DNA of 10,184 bases from positions 1 to 10,184 of the forward strand of contig CALWWS010000047.1 of the NCBI GenBank assembly GCA_944385305.1, read 5' to 3'. Of this stretch, positions 1 to 6,569 are shown in pieces. The position numbers and the translations under genes were made by a program. Numbering within the stretch: position 1 is the stretch's first letter; every line of letters begins with the position of its first letter. A model generated the notes under the pieces. It did not search any database and was not told the DNA's origin. It saw only the letters and a program-made list of their open reading frames with translations. The stretch comes from an uncultured Oscillospiraceae bacterium. Its GTDB lineage: Bacteria > Bacillota > Clostridia > Oscillospirales > Oscillospiraceae.

Positions 1-1038
1 ATCCGCCGGGTGAGCCGGGGACTCACCGCCGAGATGATCGCGGCGGTGGCCAAGCTGATGAGCAACATGGACCTCATCTACGCGGCCAGGAAGATGACGG
101 TCACCGCCCACTGCAACACCACCATCGGCCTGCCGGGCACCCTGTCCTGCCGCCTGCAGCCCAACCATCCCACCGACGACCCGGACGGCATCATGGCCTC
201 CCTGCTGGAGGGGCTGACCTACGGGGCGGGGGACGCGGTGCTGGGCCTCAACCCGGTGGACGACAGCGTGGAGAGCGTCACCCGGGTGCTCAACCGGTTT
301 AAGGAGATCCAGACCCGCTGGGACATCCCCACCCAGATCTGCGTGCTGGCCCATGTGACCACCCAGATGGAGGCGGTGGAGAAGGGGGCCCCCTGCGACC
401 TTATCTTCCAGTCCATTGCCGGCTCCCAGAAGGGCAACGAGGCCTTCGGCCTGGACGGGGCCCTCATCGAGCGGGCCCGGCAGCTGGCCCTGGCCCAGGG
501 TACCGCCGCGGGGCCCAACGTGATGTACTTTGAGACCGGACAGGGCTCCGAGCTCTCCTCCGAGGCCAACTTCGAGGCGGATCAGGTGGTGATGGAGGCC
601 CGGTGCTACGGCTTTGCCAAGCGCTTTGCCCCCTTCCTGGTGAACACGGTGGTGGGCTTCATCGGCCCGGAGTACCTCTACAACTCCAAGCAGGTCATCC
701 GGGCGGGGCTGGAGGATCACTTCATGGGCAAGCTCACCGGCATCCCCATGGGGTGCGACGCCTGCTACACCAATCACATGAAGGCAGATCAGAGCGACAT
801 TGAGGATCTGGCCGTGCTGCTCACCGCCGCGGGGTGCAACTATTTCATGGGCATCCCCCACGGGGACGACGTGATGCTCAACTACCAGACCACCGGCTTC
901 CACGAGACCGCCGCCCTGCGGGAGATGTTCGGCCTGACCGCCATTCCCCCCTTCCAGCGCTGGCTGGAGAAGATGGGCTTTGTGGAAAACGGACGGCTCA
1001 CCGCCCTGGCGGGCGACGGGTCGGTGCTGCTGGCGTAA
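1..1038 (+). CDS. eutB: Ethanolamine ammonia-lyase large (catalytic) subunit EutB, 5' truncated by window edge
   Basis: This is the catalytic subunit of adenosylcobalamin-dependent ethanolamine ammonia-lyase, which converts ethanolamine to acetaldehyde and ammonia inside the Eut microcompartment. The frame is open from base 1, giving 345 residues. By recall of E. coli EutB (453 aa), about 109 N-terminal residues lie outside the window. The GTG at position 10 is an internal Val codon, not the start. With that offset, the known active-site residues are all present: Arg and Gln in CRLQPN (residues 51 and 53, E. coli R160/Q162), Asn84 in GLNPV (N193), Glu178 in YFETGQGS (E287) and Asp253 in MGCDACYTNH (D362). 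The conserved blocks TTIGLPGT, LAHVTTQ, VGFIGPEYLYN, AGLEDHFMGKL and LNYQTT also match. It ends in TAA, 15 nt before eutC, its partner subunit. Family identity is essentially certain. Confidence 0.97.
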   Translation: MRRVSRGLTAEMIAAVAKLMSNMDLIYAARKMTVTAHCNTTIGLPGTLSCRLQPNHPTDDPDGIMASLLEGLTYGAGDAVLGLNPVDDSVESVTRVLNRFKEIQTRWDIPTQICVLAHVTTQMEAVEKGAPCDLIFQSIAGSQKGNEAFGLDGALIERARQLALAQGTAAGPNVMYFETGQGSELSSEANFEADQVVMEARCYGFAKRFAPFLVNTVVGFIGPEYLYNSKQVIRAGLEDHFMGKLTGIPMGCDACYTNHMKADQSDIEDLAVLLTAAGCNYFMGIPHGDDVMLNYQTTGFHETAALREMFGLTAIPPFQRWLEKMGFVENGRLTALAGDGSVLLA

Positions 1039-1053
1039 GGGAGGAAGAGGCAG

Positions 1054-1941
1054 ATGAACGAGCAAGAGCTGCGATCCATGGTGGAAAAGCTGGTGCTGGA
1101 GCTGGCGGGAAGCCCGGCGGGCGCTTCAGCCCCCGCGGCCCCGGCGGGTTCCGCGCCCCGGAGCGCCGGGGAGGAGGGCGGCTGCCTGGAGGACATCACC
1201 CAGATTGACCTGCGCCGCCAGTACCTGGTGGAGCACCCCAAAAACGGCGACGCCTTCCGGGACTTGAAGCTGAAAACCCCCGCCCGGCTGGGGGTGGGAC
1301 GGGCGGGCGCCCGGTACAGAACCATCACCATGCTGCGCATGCGGGCCGACCACGCCGCCGCCCAGGACTCGGTGTTCTCCCACGTGGACGAGACCTTTAT
1401 TGACAAAAACGGCTTTGTCTTTGTCCAGACCCTGTGCACCAGCAAGGACGAGTACCTCACCCGTCCGGACAAGGGCCGCCGGTTTGACCAGGCCAACCAG
1501 GACATTATCAAGACCACCCTGGGCCAGAACCCCAAGGTGGCCCTGGTGGTGGGGGACGGCCTGTCCTCCGCCGCCATCGAGGCCAACGCCGCAGACTGCA
1601 TCTCCGCCATCCAGGCGGGCCTGAAGAGCTACGGCCTGGAGAGCGGCCCGGTGCTCTTTGTAAAGTACTGCCGGGTAGGGGCCTCGGACCACATCGGGGA
1701 GATCACCGGGGCGGAGGTGGTGTGCATGCTGGTGGGGGAGCGGCCCGGGCTGGTCACCGCCGAGTCCATGTCCGCCTACCTCACCTACCGCCCCCACATC
1801 GGCATTCCCGAGTCCAAGCGTACGGTGATCTCCAACATCCACCGCCAGGGCACCACCGCCGTGGAGGCGGGGGCCCACGTGGCCCAGCTCATCCACACCA
1901 TGCTGGAGAAGAAGGCCTCCGGCATCGATCTGAAACTGTAA
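1054..1941 (+). CDS. eutC: Ethanolamine ammonia-lyase small subunit EutC
   Basis: This is the small subunit of ethanolamine ammonia-lyase, which with EutB binds adenosylcobalamin. The ATG at 1054 follows a GGGAGGAAGAGG ribosome site. The product is 295 aa, the same length I recall for E. coli EutC. Residues 79-112 hold the family signature ([12 protein letters not shown], then [14 protein letters not shown]). Later blocks [11 protein letters not shown] (135-145), [14 protein letters not shown] (165-178), [20 protein letters not shown] (214-233) and [14 protein letters not shown] (259-272) are also typical. Residues 3-17 ([15 protein letters not shown]) form an amphipathic helix, followed by an Ala/Pro/Gly/Ser-rich linker to about residue 43. 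This matches the N-terminal encapsulation peptide known to carry EutC, and hence EutBC, into the compartment in enteric bacteria. Cargo targeting here is inferred from that resemblance. Confidence 0.97.
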   Translation: MNEQELRSMVEKLVLELAGSPAGASAPAAPAGSAPRSAGEEGGCLEDITQIDLRRQYLVEHPKNGDAFRDLKLKTPARLGVGRAGARYRTITMLRMRADHAAAQDSVFSHVDETFIDKNGFVFVQTLCTSKDEYLTRPDKGRRFDQANQDIIKTTLGQNPKVALVVGDGLSSAAIEANAADCISAIQAGLKSYGLESGPVLFVKYCRVGASDHIGEITGAEVVCMLVGERPGLVTAESMSAYLTYRPHIGIPESKRTVISNIHRQGTTAVEAGAHVAQLIHTMLEKKASGIDLKL

Positions 1942-1954
1942 GGAGGGTGGGAAG

Positions 1955-2608
1955 ATGACAGGAGATCTGATCCCGGTGAAGGTGCTGGCCACCCACACCA
2001 TCGCCAACGTCAGCCAGACCCTGGCCAAGAAGCTGGGGCTGCCTGACAAGTACCGCTCCATCGGCATCCTCACCGCCGACTGCGACGACGTGACCTACTG
2101 CGCCCTGGACGAGGCCACCAAAGCCGCCGCGGTGGAGGTGGTGTACGGCCGCTCCCTCTACGCCGGGGCGGGCAACGCCAGCACCGCCCTGGCCGGAGAG
2201 GTCATCGGCATTCTGGCCGGGCCCAACCCCGCCGAGGTGCAGTCGGGGCTGCGGGCCTGCGTGGAGTTTATGGAGTCGGGGGTGGGCTTCCGCGCCGCCA
2301 ATCCCGACGGCTCGGTGGTCTACTTCGCCCACACCGTCTCCCGCACGGGCAGCTACCTGTCCAAGGTGGCGGGGGTAAAGGAGGGGGAGGCCCTGGCCTA
2401 CCTCATCGCCCCGCCCCTGGAGGCGGTGGTGGGGCTGGACGAGGCCATGAAGGCCTCCGACGTGGAGCTGGTGGCCCTGTTTGAGCCCCCCAGCGAGACA
2501 AACTTCGGCGGCGGGCTGCTCACCGGCACCCAGAGCGCCTGCAACGCGGCGGCCGCCGCCTTCGCCCAGGCGGTGCAGGACGCCGCCGCCCATCCCAGGG
2601 AGGTGTAG
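1955..2608 (+). CDS. eutL: Ethanolamine microcompartment shell protein EutL (trimeric, tandem BMC domain)
   Basis: EutL is a BMC-T shell protein: two fused BMC domains form a pseudohexameric trimer with a gated pore in the facet. The ATG at 1955 follows AAGGAGGGTGGGAAG, directly after the eutC stop. Length is 217 aa, against about 219 in enteric EutL. Recognisable stretches are MTGDLIPVKVLATHTIANVS at the N-terminus, ILTADCDDVTYCALDEATK (38-56), VVYGRSLYAGAGNAST (62-77), GEVIGILAGPNPAEVQSGL (81-99) and, in the second domain, VVYFAHTVSRTGSYLSKVAG (121-140). The second half (139-178) has the GVKEGEALAYLIAPPLEAVV-type strand/helix pattern. Its last codons contain the AGGGAGGTG ribosome site for the next gene, so the two genes are likely translationally coupled. 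No oddities were seen. Confidence 0.95.
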   Translation: MTGDLIPVKVLATHTIANVSQTLAKKLGLPDKYRSIGILTADCDDVTYCALDEATKAAAVEVVYGRSLYAGAGNASTALAGEVIGILAGPNPAEVQSGLRACVEFMESGVGFRAANPDGSVVYFAHTVSRTGSYLSKVAGVKEGEALAYLIAPPLEAVVGLDEAMKASDVELVALFEPPSETNFGGGLLTGTQSACNAAAAAFAQAVQDAAAHPREV

Positions 2609-2610
2609 CA

Positions 2611-4065
2611 ATGCAGCTTGACAAGGATCTGCGCTCTGTGCAGGAGGTACGCCTGCTGCTGGAGCAGGCACGGCAGGCCCAGCGGACCATGGAGACCATG
2701 GACCAGGCTCAGCTGGACAAAATTGTATCCGCCATCTCCGCCGCCGCCGCGGCCAACGCCCGGCGGCTGGCCGACATGGCGGTGGAGGAGACCGGCTTCG
2801 GCCGGAAAGAGGACAAGGAGATCAAAAACCGATTTGCCGCCCTCACCCTCTACGAGGCCATCAAGGACGAGAAGACCCGGGGCATTCTGGCGGAAAACCG
2901 GGAAAAGCGCACCATCGACATGGGGGTGGGCGTGGGCGTTGTGGCCGGGCTGGTGCCCTCCACCAACCCCACCTCCACGGTGATCTACAAGGCCATGATC
3001 TGCATGAAGGCGGGCAACCCCATCATCTTCTCCCCCCACCCCAGCGCCCTCAACTGCATCCTGGAGACGGTGAATGTGGTGCGCCGGGCGGCGGAGGAGG
3101 CGGGGGCTCCCGCGGGGAGCATTGCCTGCATCCCCACTCCCACCCTGGAGGCCACCCAGGCCCTGATGAAGCACCCCTTCACCCGCCTCATCCTGGCCAC
3201 CGGCGGGGCGGGCATGGTGAAGGCGGCCTACTCCTCGGGCACCCCGGCCATCGGGGTGGGGGCGGGCAACGGCCCGGCCTATATCCACCGCACCGCCGAC
3301 CCGGCCCTGGCGGTGAAGCGGATTCTGGACTCCAAGACTTTTGACAACGGCACCATCTGCGCCAGCGAGCAGTCCATCGTGGTGGAGCGCTCCATGGAGC
3401 AGGCGGTGACCGCCCAGCTCAAGGCCCAGGGGGCCTACGTGCTCAGCGACGAGGAGCACCGCAGGCTCTCCGGCTTCATCCTCCGGCCCAACGGCACCAT
3501 GAACCCGGCCATTGTGGGCAGGAGCGTGGAGACGGTGGCCAAGCTGGCCGGGCTGACCCAGGTGCCCCCCACCGCCCGGGTGTTGGTGGCCCGGGAGACG
3601 GGAGTGGGGCCGGGCTACCCCTACTCCAGCGAGAAGCTGGGGCTCATCCTGGCCTACTATGTGGAGCCCGACGAGCAGGCGGTGCTCCGCCGGTGCGTGG
3701 AGATCCTGGAGTGGGAGGGGGCGGGCCACACCTTCTCCATCCACGCCCAGGACGAGGAGACGGTGAAGCGCTTTGCCCGGGCGGTGCCCGCCTCCCGGGT
3801 GCTGGTGAACACCGCCGCCTCCCTGGGAGGCATCGGGGCTACCACCTGCCTCTTCCCCGCCCTCACCCTGGGGTGCGGCGCGGTGGGCGGCTCCTCCAGC
3901 TCCAACAACATCGGCCCCCTGGATCTCATCAACATCAAGCGGGTGGCCTGGGGGGTGAAGGAGCTGGAGCAGCTGCGGGCCGGGGGCGGCGGAGAACATG
4001 CCGTCCAGGTGGACGAGGGGCTGCTGGGCCAGCTGGTGGAGCAGATTGTGAGGAGGCTGATGTAG
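2611..4065 (+). CDS. eutE: CoA-acylating acetaldehyde dehydrogenase EutE with C-terminal helical tail
   Basis: This enzyme oxidises acetaldehyde to acetyl-CoA with NAD+, trapping the volatile aldehyde inside the compartment. The ATG at 2611 is two bases after the eutL stop, with AGGGAGGTG (2597-2605) as ribosome site. The 484-residue product is a CoA-acylating aldehyde dehydrogenase. [17 protein letters not shown] (111-127) is the family signature near the cofactor site, [17 protein letters not shown] (194-210) and [14 protein letters not shown] (212-225) belong to the Rossmann part, and the catalytic Cys is residue 250 in [11 protein letters not shown]. After the usual domain end (about residue 455), the sequence runs through a RAGGGGEHA linker into an amphipathic helix ([18 protein letters not shown], 467-484). 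That tail looks like a C-terminal encapsulation peptide (inference). The gene sits between eutL and the BMC-H gene, and its AGG AGG codons (4051-4056) double as the next ribosome site. Confidence 0.94.
   Translation: MQLDKDLRSVQEVRLLLEQARQAQRTMETMDQAQLDKIVSAISAAAAANARRLADMAVEETGFGRKEDKEIKNRFAALTLYEAIKDEKTRGILAENREKRTIDMGVGVGVVAGLVPSTNPTSTVIYKAMICMKAGNPIIFSPHPSALNCILETVNVVRRAAEEAGAPAGSIACIPTPTLEATQALMKHPFTRLILATGGAGMVKAAYSSGTPAIGVGAGNGPAYIHRTADPALAVKRILDSKTFDNGTICASEQSIVVERSMEQAVTAQLKAQGAYVLSDEEHRRLSGFILRPNGTMNPAIVGRSVETVAKLAGLTQVPPTARVLVARETGVGPGYPYSSEKLGLILAYYVEPDEQAVLRRCVEILEWEGAGHTFSIHAQDEETVKRFARAVPASRVLVNTAASLGGIGATTCLFPALTLGCGAVGGSSSSNNIGPLDLINIKRVAWGVKELEQLRAGGGGEHAVQVDEGLLGQLVEQIVRRLM
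4051..4056 (+). promoter_or_regulatory. Ribosome binding site AGGAGG for the long BMC-H product
   Basis: AGGAGG sits inside the last codons of eutE, where it encodes two Arg residues with AGG codons, while CGG/CGC are the usual Arg codons here. It lies 10 nt before the GTG at 4067, which starts 1 nt after the eutE stop. This supports GTG 4067 as a real start and argues that the N-terminal extension of the shell gene is translated. Confidence 0.7.
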
Positions 4066-4066
4066 C

Positions 4067-4732
4067 GTGTCCGAGGTCAACGCCGACGGGGTGCTGGTCA
4101 ACCCCCAGGAGCACATTCTCCAGCAGGTGCAGACCCTCACAAACTCCCTGATGGCCGAGCGGCCCCAGGGAGCGGAGGAGGAGGAGCAGGAGCGCCCCGT
4201 CCTGCCCGGCGGACAGCCGGGGGGTGAGGTGGGGGGCGCCCCCCACCTGCCGGCGGACGCCCCCATGGGGGCCGCCCAGAGCCCCACCGCCCTGCCGGCC
4301 CCCGTTGTGCCGGCACAGACGGCCTCCCGCCGGGGCGGCGGGGGAAAAAAGCGGGAGACAAAGTCCAGGGGCGGCGCGCCCAAGAAGCCGCCGGAGGAAA
4401 ACAAATCAGACGACGACAACGACAGGAGGAAGAACAGCATGGCAAATACCAACGCGCTGGGTATGGTGGAGACAAAGGGACTGGTGGGGGCCATTGAGGC
4501 GGCCGACGCCATGGTGAAGGCGGCCAACGTCCAGCTGGTGGGCAAGGAGCAGGTGGGCGGCGGCCTGGTGACCGTGATGGTGCGGGGGGACGTGGGGGCC
4601 GTGAAGGCGGCCACTGACGCCGGAGCCGCCGCCGCCGAGAAGGTGGGGGAGCTCATCTCCGTGCACGTCATCCCCCGGCCCCACGCCGAGGTGGACAACA
4701 TCCTGCCCCACGGGGTGGGAGAGGGGCGGTAG
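4067..4732 (+). CDS. eutM: BMC-H shell protein (EutM-like) with 124-residue N-terminal extension, long form
   Basis: The C-terminal 97 residues (125-221) are a canonical single BMC domain. [40 protein letters not shown] and [13 protein letters not shown] correspond closely to EutM, the main hexameric facet tile of Eut compartments. The unusual part is residues 1-124, in frame with no stop. A helix-like start ([19 protein letters not shown], 13-31) is followed by an acidic run (EEEEQE), a Pro/Ala/Gly-rich stretch (44-86), a basic segment ([16 protein letters not shown], 88-103) and a mixed acidic/basic end ([16 protein letters not shown]). Third codon positions in this segment are as GC-rich as in neighbouring genes, and the GTG start has an AGGAGG site, so it is probably translated. 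Usual EutM has no such extension. An internal start at 4439 would give the plain shell protein. I cannot tell which form predominates; the BMC domain call is near certain, the long form less so. Confidence 0.72.
   Translation: MSEVNADGVLVNPQEHILQQVQTLTNSLMAERPQGAEEEEQERPVLPGGQPGGEVGGAPHLPADAPMGAAQSPTALPAPVVPAQTASRRGGGGKKRETKSRGGAPKKPPEENKSDDDNDRRKNSMANTNALGMVETKGLVGAIEAADAMVKAANVQLVGKEQVGGGLVTVMVRGDVGAVKAATDAGAAAAEKVGELISVHVIPRPHAEVDNILPHGVGEGR
4424..4430 (+). promoter_or_regulatory. Internal ribosome binding site AGGAGGA for the short EutM product
   Basis: AGGAGGA ends 8 nt before ATG 4439, the point where the conserved BMC domain begins. In the reading frame it supplies two AGG Arg codons, which are uncommon here, suggesting the bases are kept for ribosome binding. 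Sequence and spacing are as good as those of independent genes in this operon. Confidence 0.75.
4439..4732 (+). CDS. eutM: EutM-type BMC-H shell protein, short form from internal start
   Basis: Starting at ATG 4439, this nested product is 97 aa, the standard length of EutM, and contains the whole BMC domain: [20 protein letters not shown] at the start, the [13 protein letters not shown] pore-region strand and VHVIPRPH near the end. It shares frame and stop with the longer reading from 4067. EutM hexamers tile the compartment facets and form small pores for substrate and product. An internal start giving two shell products is known for PduB/PduB' of the propanediol compartment; applying that here is inference. 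If the upstream 124 codons prove untranslated, this is the complete gene. Confidence 0.85.
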   Translation: MANTNALGMVETKGLVGAIEAADAMVKAANVQLVGKEQVGGGLVTVMVRGDVGAVKAATDAGAAAAEKVGELISVHVIPRPHAEVDNILPHGVGEGR

Positions 4733-4735
4733 CCC

Positions 4736-5476
4736 GTGGGCCTCATCACCCTGGAGGACGCCCGGCGCATGTCCGACCAGGGCACCCGGGGCCCGGTGGT
4801 GGTGCGCCAGGGGGAGGTGCTCACCCCCGGGGCGCGGGACTATCTCCAGGAGCACCGCATTCAGGTGGTCTACCCCCAGGGGCGGGAGACGGGGGAGGGC
4901 GGTCACGCCGCCCCCGCCAAGTACCGCACCCTCTTCGGGGCGGCGCTGAACGAGAAGCCGGAGCACATGACCCACCTGAAGGAGAACATCCTGGTCTTTA
5001 AGGACCACCCCCGCATTGCCTTCCGGGGCTGGATCGACCTGCTGGAGGCCCAGACCCTTCTGGCCCAGCGGGAGGCGGCCCAGGGGGGCTGGCCCAGGCT
5101 GGCGGAGGAGCTGGGGCAGGTGCTGGAGTTTGTGCGGCGGTATATCCGCTTTGACGTGCTGGGGGAGAAGCTGGAAAATCTCACCCTGTGCGGCATGGAC
5201 GCCGGACAGCTGCGGGAGTACTCCCACTACCCGGAAAAGCACTTCGGCCAGGGCCATTTCCTGCCCGCCCACACCGATCCCCCCGCTCTGCTGGCGGTGA
5301 ACAAGCTGCGGTGCGTGGTGCGGCAGACCGAGCTTGCCGCCTACGCCGCCTTCCGGGACGCCGACGGCAACGTGACACGGGGGGATATGATTCTGGGGCT
5401 CAACCGGCTGTCCTCCCTGATGTGGATTATGATGATTAAGCTAAAGGCGGGAAAGTATGAACACAGTCCAATGTGA
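4736..5476 (+). CDS. eutT: Corrinoid adenosyltransferase EutT (Cys-cluster-lacking Gram-positive type)
   Basis: EutT transfers the adenosyl group of ATP to cobalamin, making the coenzyme needed by EutBC. GTG 4736 lies 3 nt after the shell-gene stop, with a GAGAGGGG-like site upstream. Length is 246 aa (about 267 in enteric EutT). The N-terminal domain (ITLEDARRMSD, then VLTPGARDYLQEHRIQVVYP, 28-47) and the helical adenosyltransferase domain are both present. The latter carries MTHLKENILVFKDHPRIAFRG (78-98), LLAVNKLRCVVRQTELAAY (185-203) and LNRLSSLMWIMMIKL (222-236). The only cysteines are residues 152 and 193. The HX11CCX2C metal motif of enteric EutT is absent, as I recall for the metal-independent EutT class described from Listeria. 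It overlaps pduL by 20 nt, so the two are probably translationally coupled. Confidence 0.93.
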   Translation: MGLITLEDARRMSDQGTRGPVVVRQGEVLTPGARDYLQEHRIQVVYPQGRETGEGGHAAPAKYRTLFGAALNEKPEHMTHLKENILVFKDHPRIAFRGWIDLLEAQTLLAQREAAQGGWPRLAEELGQVLEFVRRYIRFDVLGEKLENLTLCGMDAGQLREYSHYPEKHFGQGHFLPAHTDPPALLAVNKLRCVVRQTELAAYAAFRDADGNVTRGDMILGLNRLSSLMWIMMIKLKAGKYEHSPM

Positions 5477-6080
5477 CGCGCTGGAGCGCCTGGCCCGGGA
5501 GATTACGGCGCGGATCACCGTGGAGGTGGAGGCCTCCGGGCGGCACGTGCACCTGAGCCGGGCCCACCTGGAGGCCCTGTTCGGCCCGGGCTACCAGCTC
5601 AATCGGGTGCGGGATCTCTCCCAGCCCGGGCAGTTTGTGTGCGCCGAGCGGGTGACCCTGGTGGGGCCGGGAGGAGAGATTGGAAACGTGGTGGTGCTGG
5701 GCCCCGAGCGGAAGCAGAGCCAGGTGGAGATCTCCCTCACCGACGGCCGGGCCCTGGGCATCGCCCCCCCGGTGCGCATTTCGGGGGATATTAAGGACAC
5801 CCCGGGGATCATCCTGCGCCGGGGAGATCGGGAGATCCGGCTGGAGCAGGGCGTGGTGGCCGCCAAGCGCCACATCCACATGACGCCCGCCGACGCGGAG
5901 CGCTGGGGGGTGGCGGACAAGCAGCAGGTGCGCCTGAAGTGCCTCACCGCCCGCCCGGTGACCTTTGAGGCGGTGGAGGTGCGAGTCTCCCCCCAGTTTG
6001 CCACCGCCGCCCACATCGACTACGACGAGGCCAACGCCTGCGGCTTTCAGAAGGGCGACCGAGGCATGATCCTGAAATGA
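5457..6080 (+). CDS. pduL: PduL-type phosphate acetyltransferase of the Eut compartment
   Basis: This is the microcompartment phosphotransacylase (PduL fold, often named eutD in Gram-positive eut operons; unrelated to Pta). It converts acetyl-CoA plus phosphate to acetyl phosphate and regenerates CoA within the shell. The 207-residue product carries the two zinc-binding repeats: SGRHVHLS (His30/His32) and AKRHIHMTP (His139/His141), with the further conserved His186 in HIDYDEANA. IGNVVVLGPERKQSQVEIS (76-94) and VRISGDIKDTPGI (106-118) are also characteristic. Residues 7-23 (DALERLAREITARITVE) are amphipathic and could act as an encapsulation peptide, as reported for PduL N-termini. The ATG at 5457 lies inside the end of eutT behind a GGCGGGAAAG-type site. 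The stop overlaps the next start as ATGA. Confidence 0.95.
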   Translation: MNTVQCDALERLAREITARITVEVEASGRHVHLSRAHLEALFGPGYQLNRVRDLSQPGQFVCAERVTLVGPGGEIGNVVVLGPERKQSQVEISLTDGRALGIAPPVRISGDIKDTPGIILRRGDREIRLEQGVVAAKRHIHMTPADAERWGVADKQQVRLKCLTARPVTFEAVEVRVSPQFATAAHIDYDEANACGFQKGDRGMILK

Positions 6081-6349
6081 CCCTGGAGTGGAGGGGGCGC
6101 ACGCTGTATATCACCCGCCTGGAGGTGCCCGAGATGGGCCGCCTGGCGGCCTGCGCCCCCCAGACGGCGGAAGAGGCCGAGGTGCTGGCCGCCCTGCTGG
6201 CCGGTGCCCGGGTGTGCCTGGGGCGGGAGGGGCTGGAGTACCGCTGCTACCGCCGCACCGCGCCCCACGGGATCTACCGGCGCTGCATGGCGCTGGAGCG
6301 GGAGCTGAGGGAGATGGGTATCTGTGTTGCTGGGACAAGTGGCCGGTAA
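6077..6349 (+). CDS. Small protein of unknown function between pduL and eutN (possible PduM-like)
   Basis: I do not recognise this 90-residue protein with certainty. It starts at ATG 6077 in a 4-nt ATGA overlap with pduL and runs 26 nt into eutN, so it is embedded in the coupled translation chain and is very probably real. Visible features are a strand-like start (TLYITRLEV), a VPEMGRLAACAPQTAEEAE segment (17-35), a hydrophobic helix (EVLAALLAGARVCL, 35-48) and a basic, aromatic C-terminal half (EGLEYRCYRRTAPHGIYRRC, 51-70). No signal peptide or transmembrane span is evident. The pattern x-P-x-(L/M)-G-(R/Q)-L-A followed by a helix and a G-x-RV motif resembles, from memory, the middle of PduM, a propanediol compartment assembly protein. 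Poorly characterised genes also occur at this place in other Gram-positive eut operons. Both comparisons are tentative. Confidence 0.68.
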   Translation: MTLEWRGRTLYITRLEVPEMGRLAACAPQTAEEAEVLAALLAGARVCLGREGLEYRCYRRTAPHGIYRRCMALERELREMGICVAGTSGR

Positions 6350-6557
6350 GGTGTGGGCCACCAAGAAGTCGGAGGCCCTCACCGGCCAGGCCTTCCTCAC
6401 CGTGGAGGTGGAGGGACGGCTTTTGGTGTGCGCCGACTGCGTGGGCGCCGGGGAGGGGGAGACCGTGCTGGTGGCCACCGGCGGCGCCGCCCGGGTGGCG
6501 GCGGGCGGGGCAATCCCCGTGGACGCCGCCATTGTGGGTATTGTGGACAACCAATGA
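6324..6557 (+). CDS. eutN: Microcompartment vertex shell protein EutN (BMC-P/CcmL family)
   Basis: EutN/CcmL proteins form pentamers that cap the vertices of microcompartment shells. The GTG start at 6324 gives MLLGQVAGKVWATKKSEALT, the family's typical first strands. TTG at 6327 is a possible alternative, and GAGGGAG (6307-6313) can serve as ribosome site. VGAGEGETVLVATGGAARVA (40-59) and PVDAAIVGIVDN (65-76) are the conserved core and C-terminal strand. At 77 aa it is shorter than enteric EutN (about 95) because a mid-protein loop and the C-terminal tail are short; the core appears intact. It overlaps the upstream 90-codon gene by 26 nt in another frame. It is the only vertex protein in view. 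Confidence 0.92.
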   Translation: MLLGQVAGKVWATKKSEALTGQAFLTVEVEGRLLVCADCVGAGEGETVLVATGGAARVAAGGAIPVDAAIVGIVDNQ

Positions 6558-6569
6558 AGGAAAGGGGAC

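Noticed and set aside
10..12. GTG as a possible start for eutB
   Set aside because: The frame is open to base 1 and the alignment with EutB puts this codon well inside the protein (about residue 113), so it is an internal Val.
4067..4438. Separate small gene whose stop codon was lost by fusion to eutM
   Set aside because: No recognisable domain or remnant stop is seen, and a lost gene would not explain the charge-patterned linker. It cannot be fully excluded, but the two-start model fits better.
2398..4824. A minus-strand open frame of about 800 codons opposite eutE and the shell gene
   Set aside because: It lies opposite clearly conserved genes. In DNA this GC-rich, stop codons are rare in the antisense frames, and its translation is low-complexity His/Gly/Pro-rich with no recognisable domain.
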